A DNA stretch of 64,000 nucleotides from Polynucleobacter necessarius (GTDB lineage: Bacteria; Pseudomonadota; Gammaproteobacteria; Burkholderiales; Burkholderiaceae): positions 235,018 to 299,017 of the forward strand of contig NZ_LT615227.1 of assembly GCF_900096755.1 (NCBI RefSeq), written 5' to 3'. Below, one piece after another: positions 57,211 to 64,000 of this stretch. Position 1 is the stretch's first letter. Each line of letters begins with the position of its first letter. The position numbers were made by a program, and so were the translations under genes. The notes beneath the pieces were generated by a model. The model made no database searches. It worked only from the letters and a program-made list of their open reading frames with translations, and was not told the DNA's origin.

Positions 57211-58038
57211 TTACTTTGTGTGACTGATTCTGGCAAAAGCACTGTGGTTGTGAATCGACTCGAAGTTTTCAGCGTCAACTACAAAAGAGCGAATACGCTC
57301 ATCAGCCTTAAGGCGGCCGGCCACATCGCGTACTAAGTCCTCTACGAACTTAGGATTGCTATAAGAACGCTCAGTAACCCACTTTTCATCTGGGCGCTTA
57401 AGCAAGCCCCATAACTCGCTAGATGCTTCACTCTCTGCTGCCGTTACTAAATCTTCAACAGTCATCTTAGTGTCTGTATCGAGAACCACTGACATCGTGA
57501 CATGAGAGCGTTGATTGTGAGCACCAAAGTCAGAGATCTCTTTAGAGCATGGACACAAACTCATCACTGGAACTTGAGCACGCAAACCTAATTCCACATC
57601 CGTATTGCCGCTTGTATTTTGTTTGGCAGTAGCTGTCCAGGTCACTTCGTAATCCATCAAGCTTTCGACACCAGATACCGGCGCAGCTTTTTTAACGAAG
57701 TGTGTGTAAGTCAACTGCACATGACCTTCTTTGGCGTCTAGCAATGGCAACATATTGCGCGCCATCGCTACAACAGTGGTGCTATCAACCGCAACATCTT
57801 GTTGTTGAAGCAATGCCATGAAACGCGACATATGCGTTCCCTTAACGTGCGCTGGCAAAGCCACATCCATTTCAAAAAGACCAACTGATGGGAAGTTGCC
57901 AGTCTTACTGCGAATAGTGAGTGGATGACGCACCCCACGAATACCCACCTGCTCAATTGGCAAGGCGCGTTCATCCAAAGTGGATTGCGCATCAGGCATC
58001 GCGCTAGGCTTCAAAAAGGCAGGGTTCATGTCATTCAT
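57211..58038 (-). CDS. folE2: GTP cyclohydrolase FolE2 (type IB)
   Basis: A 275-residue enzyme of the type IB GTP cyclohydrolase family, which makes the dihydroneopterin triphosphate needed for folate. Features are GIRGVRHPLTI, the THMSRFMALLQ strand, the zinc and active-site cysteine region VMSLCPCSKEISDFGAHNQR and the C-terminal ESIHNHSAFA. Type IB enzymes can use metals other than zinc and are favoured under zinc limitation. It is convergent with tsaD and 25 bases from the end of dxs. Confidence 0.95.
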   Translation of the reverse strand: MNDMNPAFLKPSAMPDAQSTLDERALPIEQVGIRGVRHPLTIRSKTGNFPSVGLFEMDVALPAHVKGTHMSRFMALLQQQDVAVDSTTVVAMARNMLPLLDAKEGHVQLTYTHFVKKAAPVSGVESLMDYEVTWTATAKQNTSGNTDVELGLRAQVPVMSLCPCSKEISDFGAHNQRSHVTMSVVLDTDTKMTVEDLVTAAESEASSELWGLLKRPDEKWVTERSYSNPKFVEDLVRDVAGRLKADERIRSFVVDAENFESIHNHSAFARISHTK

Positions 58039-58063
58039 AGCTCTATTTTCAAGTAAAACGGGC

Positions 58064-59965
58064 TTATTTGCCTGCTGCTACTGAATTTTTAGCAAATATT
58101 GCTGGAAAACGTTGTTTGATGGAGTTGGTGACGCCCTCTACATCCAGGCCACACTTTGTCATCAGGAGGTTGTAATCACCATGCTCAATAAATTGATCGG
58201 GAAGACCTAATTGCAATAGGGGCTTCTGAATACCTGCAGCCGAGAGCACTTCTAAGCAAGCGCTTCCAGCGCCACCAGCAATTGCTCCATCTTCAATCGT
58301 GACCAAATAATCATGATCAGCCGCTACGGATTTAATCAAATCAATATCGAGCGGCTTTACAAAGCGCATATTGACAACCGTTGCATCAATTCCTTCGGCA
58401 ACTTCAAGCGCAGGGTACAGCAAAGTGCCAAATGACAAAATCGCTACGCGCTGACCAGTAGGCGCATTCGACTTGCGACGAACCTCACCCTTACCTAATG
58501 GCAAAGTGCGCAATTCTTTGGAGGGAATGGCACCAACACCTGCCCCACGAGGATAGCGAACAGCACTTGGATGCGGCTGATGAAAAGCTGTTGTCAATAA
58601 ATCGCGGCACTCCGCTTCATCAGCAGGCGTCATTACCAACATATTTGGAACGCAGCGTAAGAATGGAATGTCATACGCACCAGCATGCGTAGCGCCATCA
58701 GCGCCAACTAAACCAGCACGATCCAATGCAAACAGCACTGGCAAATCTTGTAATGCCACATCATGAATCAGTTGGTCATAAGCACGCTGCAAGAAGGTGG
58801 AGTAAATCGCTACAACTGGCTTCATGCCCTCGCATGCCATGCCTGCAGCAAATGTAACTGCATGTTGCTCGGCAATGCCCACGTCGTAGTAACGCTTAGG
58901 AAAATTCTTTTCAAACTCAACTAATCCAGAGCCTTCACGCATTGCTGGCGTAATGCCAACTAACAAAGGATCTGCATGCGCCATATCGCACAACCACTCA
59001 CCAAACACCTGAGTAAATGTTTTCTTGCTAGCAACTGCTTTTTTTACGCCCTCTTGCGGATCAAATTTACTTGGGCCGTGATATAGCACTGGATCAGCCT
59101 CAGCTAACTCATAGCCCTGACCTTTTTTAGTCACTACATGGAGGAACTGCGGCCCGCGACCTTCTAAGGCCAAGCGACGGACGTTTTGCAACATCGGAAT
59201 GAGTGCATCTAAATCATGGCCATCGATCGGGCCAAAGTAATTGAAGCCAAACTCTTGGAAAATCGTTGATGGAGAAACCATGCCTTTAGCATGATCCTCA
59301 AGACGCTTAGCAAATTCACGCAATGGTGGCGCAATTGATAAAACGCTATCAATACCCTTCTTGGTAGCAGAGTAGATATTGCCGCTAAGTAGTCTAGCAA
59401 GATGGCGATTGAGCGCACCGACTGCAGGTGAAATTGACATGTCGTTGTCATTCAAAATCACAACTAGCGGCAAGTCATCGTAGACACCTGCGTTATTCAT
59501 CGCCTCAAATGCTTGACCACCAGTCATGGCGCTATCGCCAATCACTGCAACCGCAACATGTCGCTCACCCTTGGTTTGGAAGGCACGTGCCATACCCATT
59601 GCCGCAGAAATACTAGTTGATGAGTGGCCAGTACCAAAAGCATCAAATTCACTCTCAGAGCGATGTGGAAAACCAGACAGGCCTTTATATTGACGCAAGG
59701 TATTCATGCGCTCACGACGGCCAGTCAATATTTTGTGTGGATAGCTTTGATGACCCACATCCCAGACGATACGATCGGCCGGAGTATCAAATACGTAATG
59801 CGAAGCAATAGATAGCTCTACTGTTCCCAGGTTAGAAGAAAGATGCCCACCTGTTTTGGATACTGAATCCAAAACAAATTCGCGCAACTCATCCGCCAAA
59901 GCTGGCAGCTCTTCACGAGAGAGTTTTTTGAGATCGTCAGGAGAGTTGATGGAATGTAAAGTCAT
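58064..59965 (-). CDS. dxs: 1-Deoxy-D-xylulose-5-phosphate synthase Dxs
   Basis: A 633-residue thiamine diphosphate enzyme, the first step of the MEP isoprenoid pathway. Motifs: [38 protein letters not shown] and the cofactor motif [18 protein letters not shown], where the usual GDG is GDS. The transketolase part has [20 protein letters not shown] and [22 protein letters not shown] 59965 ([12 protein letters not shown]) is the family-like start; the upstream extension overlaps ispA. It follows ispA and xseB in the usual order. Confidence 0.95.
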   Translation of the reverse strand: MTLHSINSPDDLKKLSREELPALADELREFVLDSVSKTGGHLSSNLGTVELSIASHYVFDTPADRIVWDVGHQSYPHKILTGRRERMNTLRQYKGLSGFPHRSESEFDAFGTGHSSTSISAAMGMARAFQTKGERHVAVAVIGDSAMTGGQAFEAMNNAGVYDDLPLVVILNDNDMSISPAVGALNRHLARLLSGNIYSATKKGIDSVLSIAPPLREFAKRLEDHAKGMVSPSTIFQEFGFNYFGPIDGHDLDALIPMLQNVRRLALEGRGPQFLHVVTKKGQGYELAEADPVLYHGPSKFDPQEGVKKAVASKKTFTQVFGEWLCDMAHADPLLVGITPAMREGSGLVEFEKNFPKRYYDVGIAEQHAVTFAAGMACEGMKPVVAIYSTFLQRAYDQLIHDVALQDLPVLFALDRAGLVGADGATHAGAYDIPFLRCVPNMLVMTPADEAECRDLLTTAFHQPHPSAVRYPRGAGVGAIPSKELRTLPLGKGEVRRKSNAPTGQRVAILSFGTLLYPALEVAEGIDATVVNMRFVKPLDIDLIKSVAADHDYLVTIEDGAIAGGAGSACLEVLSAAGIQKPLLQLGLPDQFIEHGDYNLLMTKCGLDVEGVTNSIKQRFPAIFAKNSVAAGK

Positions 59966-60020
59966 TAAATCTAAATAATCTGTACTAATGAATATCTCTA
60001 GCGTGTCTACGTTGTCTTTC

Positions 60021-60923
60021 TTATTTGCCGCGATTGACAACCAAGAGAGCTAAATCTTTTAATGCTTGCGCCTGTGCGCCAAAACTATCTAAGCTAGCAA
60101 TTGCCAATTCTTGCAATTCTTTTGCCTGCTTCTGCGCATAGTCTAAACCCATCAAGGTCACGTAGGTTGGCTTATTCGCAGCAGCGTCTTTACCGGGCGT
60201 CTTGCCCAAGGTTTGGCTATCTGCGGTAGCGTCTAGTACATCATCCACAATCTGAAACGCTAACCCCAATGATTTGGAGTAGTTCTCGAGACACGCCATT
60301 TGCGCAGCATTGAGATGTGCTGCAATTCCACCCAGCTCAACTGCACATGACAACAGGGCGCCAGTCTTCATAGCGTGCATTTGTTGCAAGCCTGACAAAT
60401 CCAAGGTTTTGCCAACGCTCTCCAAGTCAATTGCCTGTCCACCAGCCATGCCGCGAGAGCCTGACGCTGCAGCCAATGCTGCAATCATTTTCAGACGTAC
60501 CTGCGCATCACCGCTTGCATTGGCCAGAATTTCAAAGGCTCGAGTTTGCAATGCATCACCAACCAGTAGCGCAGTTGCTTCGTCATATGCCTTATGTACT
60601 GTTGGGCGACCGCGACGCAAATCATCATCATCCATGCACGGCAAATCATCGTGCACTAATGAATAAGCATGAATACATTCGATCGCGACAGCGGCAGCAT
60701 CCAATGACTCAGCTCTAGCTGCGTCTGTCTTGTCGCCAAGCTGACCAGCTGCGTAAACCAGTAGAGGGCGAATACGCTTGCCACCACCTTGCGCCGCATA
60801 ACGCATCGCCTCATGCAAACGATGCGGCGTTGTCTGCGCAGAATCGAGCAAACGATCTAAAGCTCGCTCGGTTCGTTCAGAGTGAGAAGTGATCCACTCC
60901 TGAAATTGAAAAACGCTAGACAT
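60021..60923 (-). CDS. ispA: Farnesyl diphosphate synthase-type polyprenyl synthetase IspA
   Basis: A 300-residue short-chain prenyl transferase. The first aspartate-rich motif is [20 protein letters not shown], the second is [35 protein letters not shown] binds diphosphate. It makes the C15 diphosphate from Dxs-derived C5 units. Its start overlaps the xseB stop by one base, and it lies 56 bases before dxs. Confidence 0.95.
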   Translation of the reverse strand: MSSVFQFQEWITSHSERTERALDRLLDSAQTTPHRLHEAMRYAAQGGGKRIRPLLVYAAGQLGDKTDAARAESLDAAAVAIECIHAYSLVHDDLPCMDDDDLRRGRPTVHKAYDEATALLVGDALQTRAFEILANASGDAQVRLKMIAALAAASGSRGMAGGQAIDLESVGKTLDLSGLQQMHAMKTGALLSCAVELGGIAAHLNAAQMACLENYSKSLGLAFQIVDDVLDATADSQTLGKTPGKDAAANKPTYVTLMGLDYAQKQAKELQELAIASLDSFGAQAQALKDLALLVVNRGK

Positions 60924-61183
60924 TAGGCCTCAAAAACGCGAACTTGTTGCTCAACTTGTGCGAGTACGCCCTGACAATGTTTTAGCAAGGCTGCACCTCT
61001 TTGATAGGCCAATAAAGTTTCCTCCAGGGAAAATTTGCCGGACTCCATGTCAGAAATAAGCTTTTCCAGCTCTTTTACAGCCTGCTCATAACGAAGATCA
61101 GGGTCGATTTGGACCTCTAAAACCAGGTTTTTGACTCTCGGACTTCTTGGTTGCCATAAGCTTGTTTCCTTCGCATTTCCCAC
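60923..61183 (-). CDS. xseB: Exodeoxyribonuclease VII small subunit
   Basis: An 86-residue protein. The second part is the XseB domain (YEQAVKELEKLISDMESGKF, LEETLLAYQRGAALLKHCQG, and a coiled-coil end QVEQQVRVFEA). The N-terminal 25 residues are an extension without clear homology; a later start is possible. With XseA it degrades single-stranded DNA. It is the first gene of the xseB-ispA-dxs group. Confidence 0.92.
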   Translation of the reverse strand: MGNAKETSLWQPRSPRVKNLVLEVQIDPDLRYEQAVKELEKLISDMESGKFSLEETLLAYQRGAALLKHCQGVLAQVEQQVRVFEA

Positions 61184-61226
61184 ACGGATAGCCCTACATC
61201 TTAAAGCGAGAAGCCCTTTGGATGGG

Positions 61227-61321
61227 TATAATCCACCCCTTCCTTTCCAATATCGATCCGTCGATGTGGTTGGATTGGTTATTCCGCTTAGCTTCGGCTG
61301 ACGTTTTCGGGGGTGGGGAGA
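61227..61321 (+). promoter_or_regulatory. Promoter and structured leader of the Rieske pseudogene
   Basis: A consensus -10 TATAAT lies at 61227-61232, without a clear -35. CCACCCC at 61233-61239 can pair with GGGGTGG at 61310-61316, next to the ribosome-binding GGGGAGA. Between them are two small hairpins, ATCGA-TCCG-TCGAT and AGC-TTCG-GCT. If transcription begins near 61239, most of the first arm is not in the RNA, so sequestration of the ribosome site is uncertain. Confidence 0.4.
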
Positions 61322-62433
61322 ATGACTAATCTGGCTACCGCGCAGAAGCTTGCGCCGTCCAATCTACAACTGCCGGTTTCGGCATATTTTGACGCTGACT
61401 TGTATCAGCGGGAAATTGAACTGCTTTTTAAGCAGGGGCCTGGCTATGTTGGCCACGAACTCATGGTGCCCGAGGTTGGCTCCTATCAAGCTTTAAGTGC
61501 TGAAATCGAAGGTCGCATCCTCGTTCGCAATGAATCTGGCGTAGAGCTACTTTCCAACGTTTGTCGCCATCGTCAAGCATTAATTAATGCTCAACGGTCG
61601 CGGCAAAGCCGACAATATTGTTTGCCCATTGCATCGCTGGACCTTATGACTTAGGTGGCAATTTATTGGGCGCCCCACACTTTGAAGATAAGCCTTGTTT
61701 AAACCTTGGTAAATCACCCCTACAAAATTAGCAAGGCCTATTGTTTGAAGGCCCACGCGATGTGCGTGCCGATCTTGCCAAGCTGGGCGTTGCTGATGAC
61801 TTGAAGTTTGATGGTTATGTACTCGATCATGTTGAGGTACATGATTGCAACTACAACTGGAAAACATTCATCGAGGTTTATCTCGAGGACTATCACGTTG
61901 TGCCATTTCATCCGGGCTTAGGGAAGTTTGTATCTTGTGAGGACCTACACTGGGAATTTGGTGATTGGCATAGCGTACAAACCGTAGGTATTCATAAAGA
62001 CTTACAAAACCCAGGCTCACCAACTTACCGTAACTGGCACGAAGCAGTGCTTCGTCAGTTTGACGGCAAAGCCCCGCGCCACGGGGCTATCTGGCTCACC
62101 TACTACCCGAATGTGATGGTGGAATGGTACCCAGGCGTTCTCTGTGTTTCAACACTACACCCAATGGGGCCCGGCAAAACCCGCAATATTGTGGAGCTCT
62201 ACTACCCAGAAGAAATTGCTTTATTCGAACGCGAATTTGTTGAAGCAGAACGTGCCGCTTACATGGAAACCTGCATCGAAGATGATGAAATCGGTGAGCG
62301 CATAGATCAAGGTCGTGCAGCACTGTTTGCGCGTGGCATCAATGAAGTAGGTCCGTATCAAAGCCCGATGGAAGATGGAATGCAACATTTTCATGAGTGG
62401 TATCGCCGTGTGATGAAGTTTGAAGGCGCATAA
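61322..62433 (+). pseudogene. Rieske-type ring-hydroxylating oxygenase alpha subunit, three lesions
   Basis: A Rieske nonhaem iron oxygenase of about 370 residues. The Rieske motifs CRHR and CPLHRW and the iron-site region DYHVVPFHPGLG are recognisable. Lesion 1: TTAA duplicated (61580-61587); without it the frame reads RHRQALMLNGRGKADNI. Lesion 2: one extra T near 61644-61645 after HRWT. Lesion 3: an in-frame TAG at 61729-61731 where tryptophan is expected (LQN-stop-QGLLFEGP). The start is ATG 61322 with GGGGAGA before it. It is divergent from xseB. The substrate is unknown. Confidence 0.88.
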
Positions 62434-62490
62434 TCAAGGTAAGCATCCGTTTTTCACTAATCATTCTCATCACTAAAAATAGGAAGCGCC

Positions 62491-63321
62491 ATGACTCCTC
62501 TAATTTCAGCAAACCAGTTAGAAGAAATCATTAATAGCGGTGAGAATGTATTGCTCTGTGATTGCCGCTTTGATTTAGTGGATCCACTCATTGGCAAAAA
62601 ATCCTACGAAGAAAGCCATATCCCAGGCGCAATTTATGTTGATCTGGATAAAGACTTGTCCGGGCCAAAGACTGGCAGCAACGGTCGACACCCTCTTCCC
62701 AGCCCAGAGGCCTGGGCCCAAACTAAAGCCCGCCTAGGGATCAACCCAAATACCCTCGTGGTTGCCTATGACAAACAAGGATCAGTCTACGCAAGCCGGT
62801 TATGGTGGATGCTGAAAGCCACGGGGCATGCCAATGTTCGCGTACTGGACGGAGGATTGGGCGCCTGGAATGGCCCAATGGGTAGCGCACCCAGGACACC
62901 CACTCCTTGCACCCAAAATATTGGTGTGATGCCATACGCTGGCCTTGTCTTAGTTGGCGAAGTGGTTGGCAATCTACAAACACAGAAAAACAAAATCCTC
63001 GATGCGCGCGCAGAAGATCGCTTCCATGGTCAAAATGAAACATTGGATCCCATCGGCGGACATATTCCTGGCGCGATGAATCGCTTCTTTAAAAATAATC
63101 TCAATGCAACAGCATTCAAAACCCCAGAACAATTGTTCAAGGAGTTTTCAGAATTACTTGGCCCTATCAAGACATCTGAAGTGATTCATCAATGTGGATC
63201 AGGTGTTACGGCTTGTCATAACTTACTGGCCATGGAACTCGCCGGATTTAAAGGTTCGCGCCTGTATGCTGGAAGTTGGAGTGAGTGGTGCGCAGACACC
63301 AAGAGACCGGTAGAACTCTAA
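62491..63321 (+). CDS. sseA: Thiosulfate/3-mercaptopyruvate sulfurtransferase (two-domain rhodanese)
   Basis: A 276-residue tandem rhodanese. Domain 1 has VLLCDCRFDLVDP, SHIPGAIYVDLDKDLSGPKT and VVAYDKQGSVYASRLWWMLK (inactive loop). Domain 2 has KILDARAEDRFHGQNETLDP, GGHIPGAMNRFF and the active loop HQCGSGVTACHNLLAMEL with the catalytic cysteine. CGSGVTA is the mercaptopyruvate sulfurtransferase-like form. It lies 57 bases after the Rieske pseudogene. Confidence 0.92.
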   Translation: MTPLISANQLEEIINSGENVLLCDCRFDLVDPLIGKKSYEESHIPGAIYVDLDKDLSGPKTGSNGRHPLPSPEAWAQTKARLGINPNTLVVAYDKQGSVYASRLWWMLKATGHANVRVLDGGLGAWNGPMGSAPRTPTPCTQNIGVMPYAGLVLVGEVVGNLQTQKNKILDARAEDRFHGQNETLDPIGGHIPGAMNRFFKNNLNATAFKTPEQLFKEFSELLGPIKTSEVIHQCGSGVTACHNLLAMELAGFKGSRLYAGSWSEWCADTKRPVEL

Positions 63322-63327
63322 GCTTTA

Positions 63328-64000
63328 TTAATGCAGCAGGGATAGCAGAATGACAAATCCTACGCCGCAAGCAATCAAGACTGTTTGACGTAAAGACTCC
63401 GCCCAGTATGGGCGTCGGTGCATTTGCGGAATGAGATCGCTCACCGCAATATAGATAAAGCTACTGGAAGCAATAACTAACAAGTAAGGCATCGCTGCAT
63501 GCGCACGCTCCAGGAAGAAGTAGGCAAGCACGCCACCTACTACTGCTGACAAGCCGCAGATAAAGTTATAAAGCAATGCGCGCGCACGAGAGAAGCCGGC
63601 ATTAAGCAAGACAATGAAATCGCCAATCTCCTGCGGAATCTCATGGGCGATGATAGCGATAGCGGTGAAGATGCCGACTTGGTAATCCGCCATAAAAGCA
63701 GCAGCAATTAAGATGCCATCTACAAAATTATGAATACCATCGCCGACCAAAATCATCCAGCCGCTACGGCCAGCATTTTCAGCATCATGGCCATGATGAT
63801 GATGACCATCGCCTTCGTGATGATGGTCGTGGCGCAATAAAGCAATCTTCTCCAGCAAGAAAAAACCCAACAAGCCGGCAAGCAAAGTGGCGAACAAGAG
63901 CTGCGGTCTTGCGCCTTCCATGCTAAATGCCTCAGGCAGCGAATGAAGTAATGCCGTTGCCAGCATGATACCCACTGACAAGCTCACCATGTTGTTGACC
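63328..64000 (-). CDS. ZIP family divalent metal transporter (partial, continues beyond the window)
   Basis: The C-terminal 220 or more residues of a ZIP transporter; the frame is open to base 64000. It has a histidine-rich cytoplasmic loop (HDHHHEGDGHHHHGHD) and the metal-site helices GDGIHNFVDGILIAAAFMA and IIAHEIPQEIGDFIVLLNAG, the HNxxDG and HExPxE motifs of ZIP. It imports zinc, iron or a related metal. It is convergent with sseA. Confidence 0.93.
   Translation of the reverse strand, partial: VNNMVSLSVGIMLATALLHSLPEAFSMEGARPQLLFATLLAGLLGFFLLEKIALLRHDHHHEGDGHHHHGHDAENAGRSGWMILVGDGIHNFVDGILIAAAFMADYQVGIFTAIAIIAHEIPQEIGDFIVLLNAGFSRARALLYNFICGLSAVVGGVLAYFFLERAHAAMPYLLVIASSSFIYIAVSDLIPQMHRRPYWAESLRQTVLIACGVGFVILLSLLH

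Noticed and set aside
1..64000. Insertion sequences or prophage as the cause of gene loss
   Set aside because: No transposase, integrase, phage structural gene or long terminal inverted repeat was recognised; all lesions are small.

Overview
The window looks like a chromosome segment of a Polynucleobacter-type betaproteobacterium (Burkholderiaceae). Support comes from the moderate GC content, the gene order (rpsU-yqeY-dnaG-rpoD-tRNA; ccoI-S-N-O-Q-P-G-H; ccmA to ccmI), several Bug/TctC periplasmic receptors, a phasin, and protein sequences typical of the family. The core genes are intact, but I count 22 broken genes. This suggests a lineage undergoing genome reduction, such as a host-restricted Polynucleobacter necessarius-like endosymbiont. 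The species is inferred, not proven. Some one-base frameshifts could be sequencing errors.

Layout. 1-3.8 kb: end of an M23 peptidase gene, a broken universal stress protein gene, a DUF2177 membrane protein, a SulP transporter and a UreH-like membrane protein. 3.9-12.6 kb: fnr and the complete cbb3 oxidase locus on the minus strand (ccoI, ccoS, then ccoN-O-Q-P-G-H plus a small membrane protein). A perfect FNR box stands in front of ccoN at class II spacing. 12.6-20.5 kb: a catabolic and transport zone with many lesions (MFS, AtuA, 2OG oxygenase, Bug receptor, SDR) around an intact Bug receptor and an intact TAXI receptor. 20.6-27.4 kb: an intact nine-gene ccmABCDEFGHI cytochrome c maturation operon, which serves the c-type haems of CcoO and CcoP.

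27.5-34.3 kb: small accessory genes, most of them broken (flavodoxin, DUF3833, DUF2237, HDAC-like, SYLF, choloylglycine hydrolase-like, DUF1345), with intact chalcone isomerase-like, DCC and phasin genes. 34.4-37.4 kb: intact ahpC, ahpF split at a C7 tract, and a nitroreductase. 37.4-40.0 kb: Bug receptor, HutC-type GntR regulator and a divergent amidohydrolase pseudogene. Between the last two lie a 16-bp palindrome and six tandem copies of an 8-bp unit that repeats its half-site. 40.0-50.4 kb: an intact OsmC-YcaO fusion and a cupin, a lipase pseudogene with five lesions, a broken SDR, and a tricarballylate (tcu) locus in which receptor, tcuB, tcuA and LysR regulator are all broken.

50.4-64 kb: the macromolecular synthesis operon (rpsU, yqeY, dnaG, rpoD, tRNA-CAT), divergent tsaD, folE2, an isoprenoid group (xseB, ispA, dxs), a Rieske oxygenase pseudogene, a sulfurtransferase and a partial ZIP transporter.

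The lesions fall in catabolic, transport and stress genes. Respiration, haem attachment, replication, transcription and isoprenoid genes are clean. Six lesions are short tandem duplications of 2-7 bp, two are clear in-frame nonsense codons in otherwise open genes, and one is an apparent deletion between short repeats. Base-calling error explains these poorly. I found no transposase, phage gene, CRISPR array or rRNA.
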